DNA of 64,000 nt. It comes from Linanthus parryae. Taxonomy: Eukaryota > Streptophyta > Magnoliopsida > Ericales > Polemoniaceae. How positions within the stretch are numbered: position 1 is the first letter of the stretch; the number at the start of each line of letters is the position of its first letter. This document shows, piece by piece, positions 1 to 14,510 of this stretch. The notes beneath the pieces were generated by a model. The model made no database searches. It was not told the DNA's origin and saw nothing but the letters and a program-made list of their open reading frames with translations. Both the position numbers and the translations under genes were made by a program. The DNA is taken from the NCBI GenBank assembly GCA_023055425.1, contig JALGPY010000001.1:73092994-73156993 (forward strand). The letters run 5' to 3'.

Positions 1-1179
1 TGCATCTTATGGAGACTTGATTTTCACCCAAAATTTTATCATTTTAAGCATTAAGTAAGATATTTACATGCTCTTTACACAAATGATCAAAACCCTCTTG
101 GGTAACAATGCAAGGAAGATGACATTCACAACATGCATGTGGGTTCTAGTGTGGGTTTCATGAAATAGTCTAAAATTTGAAGTCAAACACATGATCTAAC
201 CATGAAGATGAAGAACTAAGCATCGAATTGAAGAAATCAAAGATGAAATTTCATCAATCAAAGGTAAAGATGGACATGCAAGCATGAATTGAAGGCTAGA
301 AGAAAACTTTACCCAAATATTCAAGAAGATGGTGGATGAAAGAGTGAAATTGGCCTTCATTTCTTGAGAATAATGGTGAAAGAGCTCCCCTCCATGATCA
401 TACTATCCTTGGAATCAAGTTTTTGATGATTTGAAGAGTAGAAAATGGATTTTTGATGGTCTTTTTGTGAGGTCAACACCCAAAAACGGGATGAAATTTG
501 GAGAGAGAGAAGAGAGCATGTGTTGATGTTCTAGAAGAGAAAAAGATGAAGGAAAATGAGAATGAAAGAAATGTAGTTGATGGTGGTGGTTGGTGGTCAA
601 GGAACACACATGGTAATGCCATACATGAGGGTATTAATGAGAGTTGGTGTATTATTAGAGAAGAATATGAGATGTTTGTAAAAAAGATCATCTCCATAAT
701 TTAGATGAGTTGACCAAAGATAGTGGAGGGGGGCTTGAAGAGAAGTCATAAGTTTCCCAACAAGCTAGTTGGGGATATAAATGTAAAATTGATAAATGAG
801 ATGCTTATTTGTGAAAACTAAAAGTTGAGGGGTGAAAATATAATTTCCAATTAATAGGTAACACTAGAAAAGATAACTTTCATAAATTGTAAAAAAAATC
901 TCCAAATTATTTAAAATAAAACACTTTGTACAAATCACTTATAGAAAACTACAAGTACCTCCCAAGTATACAAAATAAGTTTCATATAGTATTTTCCAAA
1001 TTTTAAAAACTACAAAATAATCCCGAAAAAAAATAATATATCATCATAGATGTCAAATGACACACATATTTTAAAACTAAGAAGAAGTCAAGGACAAGCT
1101 CGAAATATAAATTTCTTAGCATTCTCAAATAGTTTTCGAAATTACTAAATAACCCCCAACTAAAATACGGGGTATTACA
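1..1179 (-). repeat. LTR A (partial, cut by window edge)
   Basis: This is the last 1179 bp (plus-strand order) of the array LTR, ending ...TATTACA next to the polypurine tract. It matches the corresponding part of LTR B at 4444-5622 almost base for base. The rest lies left of the window. Confidence 0.92.
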
Positions 1180-1180
1180 C

Positions 1181-1192
1181 TATATCCCCCTT
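1181..1192 (-). promoter_or_regulatory. Polypurine tract of array element
   Basis: The minus strand reads TTAAGGGGGATATA directly before the LTR start TGTAATACCCC, the expected place for plus-strand DNA priming in an LTR retroelement. The same tract adjoins the LTR end at about 5624, 10069, 14512, 18954 and 23396. At 27838 it is absent because the array ends there. Confidence 0.8.
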
Positions 1193-2328
1193 AAAATGAA
1201 GCTTCGTCCCCGAAGCTTAAGAAAACTTTTGAGAGAACTTATAAACATACTTGAAGAGAATGCAACTAATGCACATGAGACTTGTATGCAATGCTAATGC
1301 ACATGCAACACTAAAATTAACGGAAAACGCGCTCTTGATAGGTTTCGTCTCTTCTCACTCGTGTTACAATAGGAATTCATATAACAAATAACTCAAGTAA
1401 AAGGTCGCACCAAATTTTGAAAAGTTAGACCAAAATGCAAGTTCTCACGTTTACAAAGTAATTCGAAAATTTTCTAGAATTTAAACAATCACGAAACTTT
1501 TTGAAAAATAATTTGATCAAAACTAACATGCCATTTTGCTTTGCTCATCCGCGTTAAAAATTTTGTCTTACCTTCGTAGGATTAGATAAACCAATCACCT
1601 CAAGTGTTCCACGCATACGAGGGATAAAAGAACACTATGTGTCGTCACACAACGTGTCTCTCCATCACAACTCGCATGTGTTTCACAAGTTCCAACTTAG
1701 TCTACACAGCGGGTACAACTCATAGTACCGTCGTACTAAGGGTCACGCCAGCGGACTGCTAAACAAAGTGGTACATATCACTTGGCATTTGGTATCTCCG
1801 CACCCAATCATATTTTTTTTCAATTTTTTTTTAAAGAATACTTTTTTTTTGTCAAAACATTCCAATTTTGGAACGACCATGTCAAATTAACTCAAAATAA
1901 AACAAAACAAGGTATTATCTTAAAAGTCTCACTCAAAGGTATGAAAGGAATGGTCTCACGGTCTTCTAAGTCAAAGCGTCGTTACTCTCTCGTCGACAAG
2001 ATATCATAGAAACATAAAGATTCATAGATACGTATCACACACTATAGCAAGCATTTCGATATAAGTAAGCAAGGGCATAACTACTAGGCATGCAAATAAG
2101 CAAGCAAAATATGTACGGTGCACATCTCAAATAGCTGTTAACATTTAATCAACAAGTATGTTACAAATCAATATTAATGACAGGTAAGTACCCCAACTCC
2201 CGGCGGCTTGTTTACTTCATTTATTCCCAAATTGAGTTATCCTAGTCAATTTAAAAATTTCGAAAACGTTTTATCTTACTTATTCTATACTAATGGAAAT
2301 CGAAAAGCACTTTAACCGGAGAACCGAT

Positions 2329-2340
2329 GCTCTGATACCA
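2329..2340 (-). promoter_or_regulatory. tRNA-iMet-type primer binding site
   Basis: The minus strand reads TGGTATCAGAGC, complementary to the 3' end of plant initiator tRNA-Met, two bases from the LTR terminus. Identical sites occur at 6774-6785, 11218-11229, 15659-15670, 20101-20112 and 24544-24555. The site fixes the element's orientation as minus. Confidence 0.88.
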
Positions 2341-2342
2341 TC

Positions 2343-5300
2343 TGAAACGACCCGGGATCTCGGTTTAGGGTTAACGCGACAATCGATAACCAAAAGTAGA
2401 TTATTAACTATTAAATTTACATTTCGGTTAAAGTACATAACAAAATTTCGATATTAAGTACAATCTAAACAAATCGTGTGTGATCTACTAAGTGATCTGA
2501 CTTAAGCTATACTTCTTCGTCTCGATCCGCGTTCCCATTCCCCAAACTTGATTGACGACCTGCGGTTTTAAAATGGCAAATGCCGACGCAGTTTTGAAGA
2601 AATAATCAGTAAAAACTGAGTAAATACATACTACGACATGTAAAGCAACGAGTGGCACGGAAGCATGAGTTGAAACAAATTAGAAGATTTAAACAATAAA
2701 GCTATCATGTTGGAGAATTCGGAACAACTTGAAGTAACCGAGTAACAAAACCCTCTCAATTTAATAACATTGAGAAACCACGAGTAGTTCGTAACATACC
2801 CAGAGTAAACAAGTCCATTTAAGAGGATAACTTAGTTCCTGAATAGCCAAAGCATTTCAAATCATTTCAATTGATTAGGGCAATCCAGAGCCACAAACAA
2901 CATTAATAAAGTAGTCAATTTTTTTATTTCGACTTCAATCAACAGTTTAATTTAGCTGAGGCGTGTCAAGAGCCACCAGCATGATCGATGTAAACAGAGG
3001 GATCACGAAATAATCACTAAGGGTTCCTTCTAGGGTCTATCAAACCCTATTTCACCCGAGCGTTAAGGGAGCCCATTCGTCAACCCCGCTCATAACATTA
3101 GCTAAAAGGCCTTAAGTGTCGACACCCCTATACCGTAGTGACCCTTACAAGTATAAGTAGCACTCTATAGCTCTATAAACCCCTTGGCCTCAATATCTTG
3201 ATACATTTTGGCTCATCGGGGGCGGATTTTTGAACATTAACGTTCTATCCAATAATAAGAAGCATTGCTTCAATGGTCTTAGCCATAAGAAAATGGAGGA
3301 TCGCTTGACGCCTCCCATTAATAACAGTACTCTGTACATCGTCCTAAGTCTATTAGAGGTATTTTATTTCTTCACTTTCACATAACGAGAATCGAGGAAT
3401 ATCAAAATTTCACAAGTAATTTCCGAGAGTTCTCAAAGGAGATGAATAAAATAGTTTAACAACTTTCGAGCGGAGAACATGCATTCTCATACTATTTCAT
3501 ATAACAAACATTCATTTGAAACATCAAACACAAAGGAACATTTTGATATAAAAATGCCGTACATATGTACTTACCACTGAGATGAAGCACAATTAAAAGC
3601 AAGAAACTAAGCCTAGCACTTCGACGACAACCGCTCTCTCCTACGAGGTCGATGTCTACAATCACACGTATGACGTACTCGTTATAACCAATTTACACAT
3701 TTAATAAAAAAGCAAACCTACATGTCACATAGTCCTAAATGTCACTAATGCACATATAACGATGTTTAATTATCAAAATAAGTCCAACAAAACACCTACA
3801 AGTTCAAAAATTCAAGTTTTCTAAAAGATGTGAAACTACAATTCTGGACAGAATTGTAGCTCTAACTTTGGAGCCATATTTACCATATCAAATCATCTCC
3901 TAAAATTTTGAAATTAGTGTATGATGAACCTACATGTGTCTACTTTCAGAAACACCAAGAAAATCATGCATAGCTATTATAAAACTCAAGTTACAAAAAT
4001 AACAAACACTGCTATGCAGAGACAAGTTTGGAAGAAAGTTTCAACTTTGAAGATCAATTACTACTACTTGGAGAATAGGAAAAATGCCCATATTCTCCAG
4101 AATGAATCCCTTATGTGTCTAGTTTCATCACAAGAAAGATTTGGTGCCATAAGTTTCTGGAAATGAGATTTTTTACAAAAATGATAAAACTTGTTCAAAA
4201 ACAGAGTTTCAGAAAACATGCAACTTAAAATGAGCATATCTCCCTAACCAAAAAGGCTATGGAGTTGAATTTTCTTTCAAAATGACCCTCTCTGAGTCTA
4301 GTTTCAGAATATGAAAGAAATAAAAATTCTACTGAGACAAAATTTAGAGATAATATACGTTTTTCACAAACTGGTCAGATTGTAAAAATATGCAATTTTC
4401 ACCTAGAGCACTCAAAACATGATCAAATCAATTATATGACACATGCATCTTATGGAGACTTGATTTTCACCCAAAATTTTATCATTTTAAGCATTAAGTA
4501 AGATATTTACATGCTCTTTACACAAATGATCAAAACCCTCTTGGGTAACAATGCAAGGAAGATGACATTCACAACATGCATGTGGGTTCTAGTGTGGGTT
4601 TCATGAAATAGTCTAAAATTTGAAGTCAAACACATGATCTAACCATGAAGATGAAGAACTAAGCATCGAATTGAAGAAATCAAAGATGAAATTTCATCAA
4701 TCAAAGGTAAAGATGGACATGCAAGCATGAATTGAAGGCTAGAAGAAAACTTTACCCAAATATTCAAGAAGATGGTGGATGAAAGAGTGAAATTGGCCTT
4801 CATTTCTTGAGAATAATGGTGAAAGAGCTCCCCTCCATGATCATACTATCCTTGGAATCAAGTTTTTGATGATTTGAAGAGTAGAAAATGGATTTTTGAT
4901 GGTCTTTTTGTGAGGTCAACACCCAAAAACGGGATGAAATTTGGAGAGAGAGAAGAGAGCATGTGTTGATGTTCTAGAAGAGAAAAAGATGAAGGAAAAT
5001 GAGAATGAAAGAAATGTAGTTGATGGTGGTGGTTGGTGGTCAAGGAACACACATGGTAATGCCATACATGAGGGTATTAATGAGAGTTGGTGTATTATTA
5101 GAGAAGAATATGAGATGTTTGTAAAAAAGATCATCTCCATAATTTAGATGAGTTGACCAAAGATAGTGGAGGGGGGCTTGAAGAGAAGTCATAAGTTTCC
5201 CAACAAGCTAGTTGGGGATATAAATGTAAAATTGATAAATGAGATGCTTATTTGTGAAAACTAAAAGTTGAGGGGTGAAAATATAATTTCCAATTAATAG

Positions 5301-5622
5301 GTAACACTAGAAAAGATAACTTTCATAAATTGTAAAAAAAATCTCCAAATTATTTAAAATAAAACACTTTGTACAAATCACTTATAGAAAACTACAAGTA
5401 CCTCCCAAGTATACAAAATAAGTTTCATATAGTATTTTCCAAATTTTAAAAACTACAAAATAATCCCGAAAAAAAATAATATATCATCATAGATGTCAAA
5501 TGACACACATATTTTAAAACTAAGAAGAAGTCAAGGACAAGCTCGAAATATAAATTTCTTAGAATTCTCAAATAGTTTTCGAAATTACTAAATAACCCCC
5601 AACTAAAATACGGGGTATTACA
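2343..5622 (-). repeat. LTR B (3280 bp)
   Basis: Complete LTR with TG/CA ends. It shares private variants with LTR D, for example the T-rich form near 3226 and TTCCTGAATAG near 2836. Near 3936, 4116 and 4294 it holds diverged modules spaced about 180 bp, each carrying GTGTCTACTTTCAG or a relative. The small frames inside (68, 74 and 81 codons) recur in all copies, but only because the copies are nearly identical. Confidence 0.92.
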
Positions 5623-6787
5623 CTATATCCCCCTTAAAATGAAGCTTCGTCCCCGAAGCTTAAGAAAACTTTTGAGAGAACTTATAAACATACTTGAAGA
5701 GAATGCAACTAATGCACATGAGACTTGTATGCAATGCTAATGCACATGCAACACTAAAATTAACGGAAAACGCGCTCTTGATAGGTTTCGTCTCTTCTCA
5801 CTCGTGTTACAATAGGAATTCATATAACAAATAACTCAAGTAAAAGGTCGCACCAAATTTTGAAAAGTTAGACCAAAATGCAAGTTCTCACGTTTACAAA
5901 GTAATTCGAAAATTTTCTAGAATTTAAACAATCACGAAACTTTTTGAAAAATAATTTGATCAAAACTAACATGCCATTTTGCTTTGCTCATCCGCGTTAA
6001 AAATTTTGTCTTACCTTCGTAGGATTAGATAAACCAATCACCTCAAGTGTTCCACGCATACGAGGGATAAAAGAACACTATGTGTCGTCACACAACGTGT
6101 CTCTCCATCACAACTCGCATGTGTTTCACAAGTTCCAACTTAGTCTACACAGCGGGTACAACTCATAGTACCGTCGTACTAAGGGTCACGCCAGCGGACT
6201 GCTAAACAAAGTGGTACATATCACTTGGCATTTGGTATCTCCGCACCCAATCATTTTTTTTTTCAATTTTTTTTTAAAGAATACTTTTTTTTTTGTCAAA
6301 ACATTCCAATTTTGGAACGACCATGTCAAATTAACTCAAAATAAAACAAAACAAGGTATTATCTTAAAAGTCTCACTCAAAGGTATGAAAGGAATGGTCT
6401 CACGGTCTTCTAAGTCAAAGCGTCGTTACTCTCTCGTCGACAAGATATCATAGAAACATAAAGATTCATAGATACGTATCACACACTATAGCAAGCATTT
6501 CGATATAAGTAAGCAAGGGCATAAGTACTAGGCATGCAAATAAGCAAGTAAAATATGTACGGTGCACATCTCAAATAGCTGTTAACATTTAATCAACAAG
6601 TATGTTACAAATCAATATTAATGACAGGTAAGTACCCCAACTCCCGGCGGCTTGTTTACTTCATTTATTCCCAAATTGAGTTATCCTAGTCAATTTAAAA
6701 ATTTCGAAAACGTTTTATCTTACTTATTCTATACTAATGGAAATTGAAAAATCACTTTAACCGGAGAACCGATGCTCTGATACCATC
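5623..6787 (-). other. Internal segment 2 of the array (non-coding)
   Basis: This 1165 bp segment has the same layout as segment 1. It shares private variants with segment 6 (GAAAAATCACTTTAACC near 6744; CAAGTAAAATATG near 6545). The primer site is at 6774-6785. No coding content is seen. Confidence 0.9.
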
Positions 6788-9700
6788 TGAAACGACCCGG
6801 GATCTCGGTTCAGGGTTAACGCGACAATCGATAACCAAAAGTAGATTATTAACTATTAAATTTACATTTCGGTTAAAGTACATAACAAAATTTCGATATT
6901 AAGTACAATCTAAACAAATCGTGTGTGATCTACTAAGTGATCTGACTTAAGCTATACTTCTTGGTCTCGATCCGCGTTCCCATTCCCCAAACATGATTGA
7001 CGACCTGCGGTTTTAAAATGGCAAATGCCAACGCAGTTTTGAAGAAATAATCAGTAAAAACTGAGTAAATACATACTACGACATGTAAAGCAACGAGTGG
7101 CACGGAAGCATGAGTTGAAACAAATTAGAAGATTTAAACAATAAAGCTATCATGTTGGAGAATTCGGAACAACTTGAAGTAACCGAGTAACAAAACCCTC
7201 TCAATTTAAAAACATTGAGAAACCACGAGTAGTTCGTAACATACCCAGAGTAAATAAGTCCATTTAAGAGGATAACTTAGTTCATGAATAGCCAAAGCAT
7301 TTCAAATCATTTCAATTGATTAGGGCAATCCAGAGCCACAAACAACATTAATAAAGTAGTCAATTTTTTTATTTCGACTTCAATCAACAGTTTAATTTAG
7401 CTGAGGCGTGTCAAGAGCCACCAGCATGATCGATGTAAACAGAGGGATCACGAAATAATCACTAAGGGTTCCTTCTAGGGTCTATCAAACCCTATTTCAC
7501 CCGAGCGTTAAGGGAGCCCATTCGTCAACCCCGCTCATAACATTAGCTAAAAGGCCTTAAGTGTCGACACCCCTATACCGTAGTGACCCTTACAAGTATA
7601 AGTAGCACTCTATAGCTCTATAAACCCCTTGGCCTCAATATCTTGATACATTTTGGCTCATCGGGGGCGGATTTGTGAACATTAACGTTCTATCCAATAA
7701 TAAGAAGCATTGCTTCAATGGTCTTAGCCATAAGAAAATGGAGGATCGCTTGACGCCTCCCATTAATAACAGTACTCTGTACATCGTCCTAAGTCTATTA
7801 GAGGTATTTTATTTCTTCACTTTCACATAACGAGAATCGAGGAATATCAAAATTTCACAAGTAATTTCCGAGAGTTCTCAAAGGAGATGAATAAAATAGT
7901 TTAACAACTTTCGAGCGGAGAACATGCATTCTCATACTATTTCATATAACAAACATTCATTTGAAACATCAAACACAAAGGAACATTTTGATATAAAAAT
8001 GCCGTACATATGTACTTACCACTGAGATGAAGCACAATTAAAAGCAAGAAACTAAGCCTAGCACTCCGACGACAACCGCTCTCTCCTACGAGGTCGATGT
8101 CTACAATCACACGTATGACGTACTCGTTATAACCAATTTACACATTTATAATAAAAAAGCAAACCTACATGTCACATAGTCCTAAATGTCACTAATGCAC
8201 ATATAACGATGTTTAATTATCAAAATAAGTCCAACAAAACACCTACAAGTTCAAAAATTCAAGTTTTCTAAAAGATGTGAAACTACAATTCTGGACAGAA
8301 TTGTAGCTCTAACTTTGGAGCCATATTTACCATATCAAATCATCTCCTAAAATTTTGAAATTTGTGTATGATGAACCTACATGTGTCTACTTTCAGAAAC
8401 ACCAAGAAAATCATGCATAGCTATTATAAAACTCAAGTTACAAAAATAACAAACACTGCTATGCAGAGACAAGTTTGGAAGAAAGTTTCAACTTTGAAGA
8501 TCAATTACTACTACTTGGAGAATAGGAAAAATGCCCATATTCTCCAGAATGAATTCCTTATGTGTCTAGTTTCATCACAAGAAAGATTTGGTGCCATAAG
8601 TTTGGAAATGAGATTTTTTACAAAAATGGTAAAACTTGTTCAAAAACAGAGTTTCAGAAAACATGCAACTTAAAATGAGCATATCTCCCTAACCAAAAAG
8701 GCTATGGAGTTGAATTTTCTTTCAAAATGACCCTCTCTGAGTCTAGTTTCAGAATATGAAAGAGATAAAAATTCTACTGAGACAAAATTTAGAGATAATA
8801 TACGTTTTTCACAAACTGGTCAGATTGTAAAAATATGCAATTTTCACCTAGAGCACTCAAAACATGATCAAATCAATTATATGACACATGCATCATATGG
8901 AGACTTGATTTTCACCCAAAATTTTATCATTTTAAGCATTAAGTAAGATATTTACATGCTCTTTACACAAATGATCAAAACCCTCTTGGGTAACAATGCA
9001 AGGAAGATGACATTCACAACATGCATGTGGGTTCTAGTGTGGGTTTCATGAAATAGTCTAAAATTTGAAGTCAAACACATGATCTAACCATGAAGATGAA
9101 GAACTAAGCATCGAATTGAAGAAATCAAAGATGAAATTTCATCAATCAAAGGTAAAGATGGACATGCAAGCATGAATTGAAGGCTAGAAGAAAACTTTAC
9201 CCAAATATTCAAGAAGATGGTGGATGAAAGAGTGAAATTAGCCTTCATTTCTTGAGAATAATGGTGAAAGAGCTCCCCTCCATGATCATACTATCCTTGG
9301 AATCAAGTTTTTGATGATTTGAAGAGTAGAAAATGGATTTTTGATGGTCTTTTTGTGAGGTCAACACCCAAAAACGGGATGAAATTTGGAGAGAGAGAAG
9401 AGAGCATGTGTTGATGTTCTAGAAGAGAAAAAGATGAAGGAAAATGAGAATGAAAGAAATGTCGTTGATGGTGGTGGTTGGTGGTCAAGGAACACACATG
9501 GTAATGCCATACATGAGGGTATTAATGAGAGTTGGTGTATTATTAGAGAAGAATATGAGATGTTTGTAAAAAAGATCATCTCCATAATTTAGATGAGTTG
9601 ACCAAAGATAGTGGAGGGGGGCTTGAAGAGAAGTCATAAGTTTCCCAACAAGCTAGTTGGGGATATAAATGTAAAATTGATAAATGAGATGCTTATTTGT

Positions 9701-10067
9701 GAAAACTAAAAGTTGAGGGGTGAAAATTTAATTTCCAATTAATAGGTAACACTAGAAAAGATAACTTTCATAAATTGTAAAAAAAATCTCTAAATTATTT
9801 AAAATAAAACACTTTGTACAAATCACTTATAGAAAACTACAAGTACCTCCCAAGTATACAAAATAAGTTTCATATAGTATTTTCCAAATTTTAAAAAGTA
9901 CAAAATAATCCCGAAAAAAAATAATATATCATCATAGATGTCAAATGACACACATATTTTAAAACTAAGAAGAAGTCAAGGACAAGCTCGAAATATAAAT
10001 TTCTTAGAATTCTCAAATAGTTTTCGAAATTACTAAATAACCCCCAACTAAAATACGGGGTATTACA
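6788..10067 (-). repeat. LTR C (3280 bp)
   Basis: Complete LTR. Its first bases carry CGGTTCAGGG where LTRs B, D, E and F carry CGGTTTAGGG, a variant shared only with LTR G. It lacks three bases (CTG) near 8602 that all other copies keep. Confidence 0.92.
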
Positions 10068-11231
10068 CTATATCCCCCTTAAAATGAAGCTTCGTCCCCG
10101 AAGCTTAAGAAAACTTTTGAGAGAACTTATAAACATACTTGAAGAGAATGCAACTAATGCACATGAGACTTGTATGCAATGCTAATGCACATGCAACACT
10201 AAAATTAACGGAAAACGCGCTCTTGATAGGTTTCGTCTCTTCTCACTCGTGTTACAATAGGAATTCATATAACAAATAACTCAAGTAAAAGGTCGCACCA
10301 AATTTTGAAAAGTTAGACCAAAATGCAAGTTCTCACGTTTACAAAGTAATTCGAAAATTTTCTAGAATTTAAACAATCACGAAACTTTTTGAAAAATAAT
10401 TTGATCAAAACTAACATGCCATTTTGCTTTGCTCATCCGCGTTAAAAATTTTGTCTTACCTTCGTAGGATTAGATAAACCAATCACCTCAAGTGTTCCAC
10501 GCATACGAGGGATAAAAGAACACTATGTGTCGTCACACAACGTGTCTCTCCATCACAACTCGCATGTGTTTCACAAGTTCCAACTTAGTCTACACAGCGG
10601 GTACAACTCATAGTACCGTCGTACTAAGGGTCACGCCAGCGGACTGCTAAACAAAGTGGTACATATCACTTGGCATTTGGTATCTCCGCACCCAATCATT
10701 TTTTTTTTCAATTTTTTTTTAAAGAATACTTTTTTTTTTGTCAAAACATTCCAATTTTGGAACGACCATGTCAAATTAACTCAAAATAAAACAAAACAAG
10801 GTATTATCTTAAAAGTCTCACTCAAAGGTATGAAAGGAATGGTCTCACGGTCTTCTAAGTCAAAGCGTCGTTACTCTCTCGTCGACAAGATATCATAGAA
10901 ACATAAAGATTCATAGATACGTATCACACACTATAGCAAGCATTTCGATATAAGTAAGCAAGGGCATAAGTACTAGGCATGCAAATAAGCAAGCAAAATA
11001 TGTACGGTGCACATCTCAAATAGCTGTTAACATTTAATCAACAAGTATGTTACAAATCAATATTAATGACAGGTAAGTACCCCAACTCCCGGCGGCTTGT
11101 TTACTTCATTTATTCCCAAATTGAGTTATCCTAGTCAATTTAAAAATTTCGAAAACGTTTTATCTTACTTATTCTATACTAATGGAAATCGAAAAGCACT
11201 TTAACCGGAGAACCGATGCTCTGATACCATC
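10068..11231 (-). other. Internal segment 3 of the array (non-coding)
   Basis: This 1164 bp segment has the purine tract at its left end and the primer site at 11218-11229. It resembles segment 1 more than segment 2 in private variants. No coding content is seen. Confidence 0.9.
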
Positions 11232-14200
11232 TGAAACGACCCGGGATCTCGGTTTAGGGTTAACGCGACAATCGATAACCAAAAGTAGATTATTAACTAT
11301 TAAATTTACATTTCGGTTAAAGTACATAACAAAATTTCGATATTAAGTACAATCTAAACAAATCGTGTGTGATCTACTAAGTGATCTGACTTAAGCTATA
11401 CTTCTTCGTCTCGATCCGCGTTCCCATTCCCCAAACTTGATTGACGACCTGCGGTTTTAAAATGGCAAATGCCGACGCAGTTTTGAAGAAATAATCAGTA
11501 AAAACTGAGTAAATACATACTACGACATGTAAAGCAACGAGTGGCACGGAAGCATGAGTTGAAACAAATTAGAAGATTGAAACAATAAAGCTATCATGTT
11601 GGAGAATTCGGAACAACTTGAAGTAACCGAGTAACAAAACCCTCTCAATTTAATAACATTGAGAAACCACGAGTAGTTCGTAACATACCCAGAGTAAACA
11701 AGTCCATTTAAGAGGATAACTTAGTTCCTGAATAGCCAAAGCATTTCAAATCATTTCAATTGATTAGGGCAATCCAGAGCCACAAACAACATTAATAAAG
11801 TAGTCAATTTTTTTATTTCGACTTCAATCAACAGTTTAATTTAGCTGAGGCGTGTCAAGAGCCACCAGCATGATCGATGTAAACAGAGGGATCACGAAAT
11901 AATCACTAAGGGTTCCTTCTAGGGTCTATCAAACCCTATTTCACCCGAGCGTTAAGGGAGCCCATTCGTCAACCCCGCTCATAACATTAGCTAAAAGGCC
12001 TTAAGTGTCGACACCCCTATACCGTAGTGACCCTTACAAGTATAAGTAGCACTCTATAGCTCTATAAACCCCTTGGCCTCAATATCTTGATACATTTTGG
12101 CTCATCGGGGGCGGATTTTTGAACATTAACGTTCTATCCAATAATAAGAAGCATTGCTTCAATGGTCTTAGCCATAAGAAAATGGAGGATCGCTTGACGC
12201 CTCCCATTAATAACAGTACTCTGTACATCGTCCTAAGTCTATTAGAGGTATTTTATTTCTTCACTTTCACATAACGAGAATCGAGGAATATCAAAATTTC
12301 ACAAGTAATTTCCGAGAGTTCTCAAAGGAGATGAATAAAATAGTTTAACAACTTTCGAGCGGAGAACATGCATTCTCATACTATTTCATATAACAAACAT
12401 TCATTTGAAACATCAAACACAAAGGAACATTTTGATATAAAAATGCCGTACATATGTACTTACCACTGAGATGAAGCACAATTAAAAGCAAGAAACTAAG
12501 CCTAGCACTCCGACGACAACCGCTCTCTCCTACGAGGTCGATGTCTACAATCACACGTATGACGTACTCGTTATAACCAATTTACACATTTAATAAAAAA
12601 GCAAACCTACATGTCACATAGTCCTAAATGTCACTAATGCACATATAACGATGTTTAATTATCAAAATAAGTCCAACAAAACACCTACAAGTTCAAAAAT
12701 TCAAGTTTTCTAAAAGATGTGAAACTACAATTCTGGACAGAATTGTAGCTCTAACTTTGGAGCCATATTTACCATATCAAATCATCTCCTAAAATTTTGA
12801 AATTAGTGAATGATGAACCTACATGTGTCTACTTTCAGAAACACCAAGAAAATCATGCATAGCTATTATAAAACTCAAGTTACAAAAATAACAAACACTG
12901 CTATGCAGAGACAAGTTTGGAAGAAAGTTTCAACTTTGAAGATCAATTACTACTACTTGGAGAATAGGAAAAATGCCCATATTCTCCAGAATGAATCCCT
13001 TATGTGTCTAGTTTCATCACAAGAAAGATTTGGTGCCATAAGTTTCTGGAAATGAGATTTTTTACAAAAATGGTAAAACTTGTTCAAAAACAGAGTTTCA
13101 GAAAACATGCAACTTAAAATGAGCATATCTCCCTAACCAAAAAGGCTATGGAGTTGAATTTTCTTTCAAAATGACCCTCTCTGAGTCTAGTTTCAGAATA
13201 TGAAAGAAATAAAAATTCTACTGAGACAAAATTTAGAGATAATATACGTTTTTCACAAACTGGTCAGATTGTAAAAATATGCAATTTTCACCTAGAGCAC
13301 TCAAAACATGATCAAATCAATTATATGACACATGCATCTTATGGAGACTTGATTTTCACCCAAAATTTTATCATTTTAAGCATTAAGTAAGATATTTACA
13401 TGCTCTTTACACAAATGATCAAAACCCTCTTGGGTAACAATGCAAGGAAGATGACATTCACAACATGCATGTGAGTTCTAGTGTGGGTTTCATGAAATAG
13501 TCTAAAATTTGAAGTCAAACACATGATCTAACCATGAAGATGAAGAACTAAGCATCGAATTGAAGAAATCAAAGATGAAATTTCATCAATCAAAGGTAAA
13601 GATGGACATGCAAGCATGAATTGAAGGCTAGAAGAAAACTTTACCCAAATATTCAAGAAGATGGTGGATGAAAGAGTGAAATTGGCCTTCATTTCTTGAG
13701 AATAATGGTGAAAGAGCTCCCCTCCATGATCATACTATCCTTGGAATCAAGTTTTTGATGATTTGAAGAGTAGAAAATGGATTTTTGATGGTCTTTTTGT
13801 GAGGTCAACACCCAAAACGGGATGAAATTTGGAGAGAGAGAAGAGAGCATGTGTTGATGTTCTAGAAGAGAAAAAGATGAAGGAAAATGAGAATGAAAGA
13901 AATGTAGTTGATGGTGGTGGTTGGTGGTCAAGGAACACACATGGTAATGCCATACATGAGGGTATTAATGAGAGTTGGTGTATTATTAGAGAAGAATATG
14001 AGATGTTTGTAAAAAAGATCATCTCCATAATTTAGATGAGTTGACCAAAGATAGTGGAGGGGGGCTTGAAGAGAAGTCATAAGTTTCCCAACAAGCTAGT
14101 TGGGGATATAAATGTAAAATTGATAAATGAGATGCTTATTTGTGAAAACTAAAAGTTGAGGGGTGAAAATATAATTTCCAATTAATAGGTAACACTAGAA

Positions 14201-14510
14201 AAGATAACTTTCATAAATTGTAAAAAAAATCTCCAAATTATTTAAAATAAAACACTTTGTACAAATCACTTATAGAAAACTACAAGTACCTCCCAAGTAT
14301 ACAAAATAAGTTTCATATAGTATTTTCCAAATTTTAAAAAGTACAAAATAATCCCGAAAAAAAATAATATATCATCATAGATGTCAAATGACACACATAT
14401 TTTAAAACTAAGAAGAAGTCAAGGACAAGCTCGAAATATAAATTTCTTAGAATTCTCAAATAGTTTTCGAAATTACTAAATAACCCCCAACTAGAATACG
14501 GGGTATTACA
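11232..14510 (-). repeat. LTR D (3279 bp)
   Basis: Complete LTR. It lacks one A in the run near 13813, which joins two of the small minus-strand frames into longer ones (83 and 93 codons). A one-base change that alters these frames freely argues that they are not real genes. Confidence 0.92.

Larger units (their letters stand above)
1180..2342 (-). other. Internal segment 1 of the array (non-coding)
   Basis: This 1163 bp segment lies between LTR A and LTR B. On the minus strand it runs from the primer site (2329-2340) to the polypurine tract (1181-1192). No frame longer than 75 codons is present and none resembles gag or pol. It contains two long T runs around 1806-1850 whose length varies between units. 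The purine-tract end contains an inverted repeat around GAAGCTTCGTCCCCGAAGC. Confidence 0.9.

Noticed and set aside
415..704. Small overlapping frames (64, 68 and 74 codons) found in every LTR of the array
   Set aside because: They recur only because the copies are nearly identical. They lie on both strands of the same DNA, have no known domain, and one is altered freely by a one-base loss in LTR D.
1782..2009. 75-80-codon frame through the T runs of the internal segments
   Set aside because: Runs through homopolymers whose length varies between units, which shifts the frame.
3921..4166. 81-codon plus-strand frame in each LTR (103 codons at 8362)
   Set aside because: Antisense to the element, in the ~180-bp module region, with length changing between copies. 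No coding evidence.
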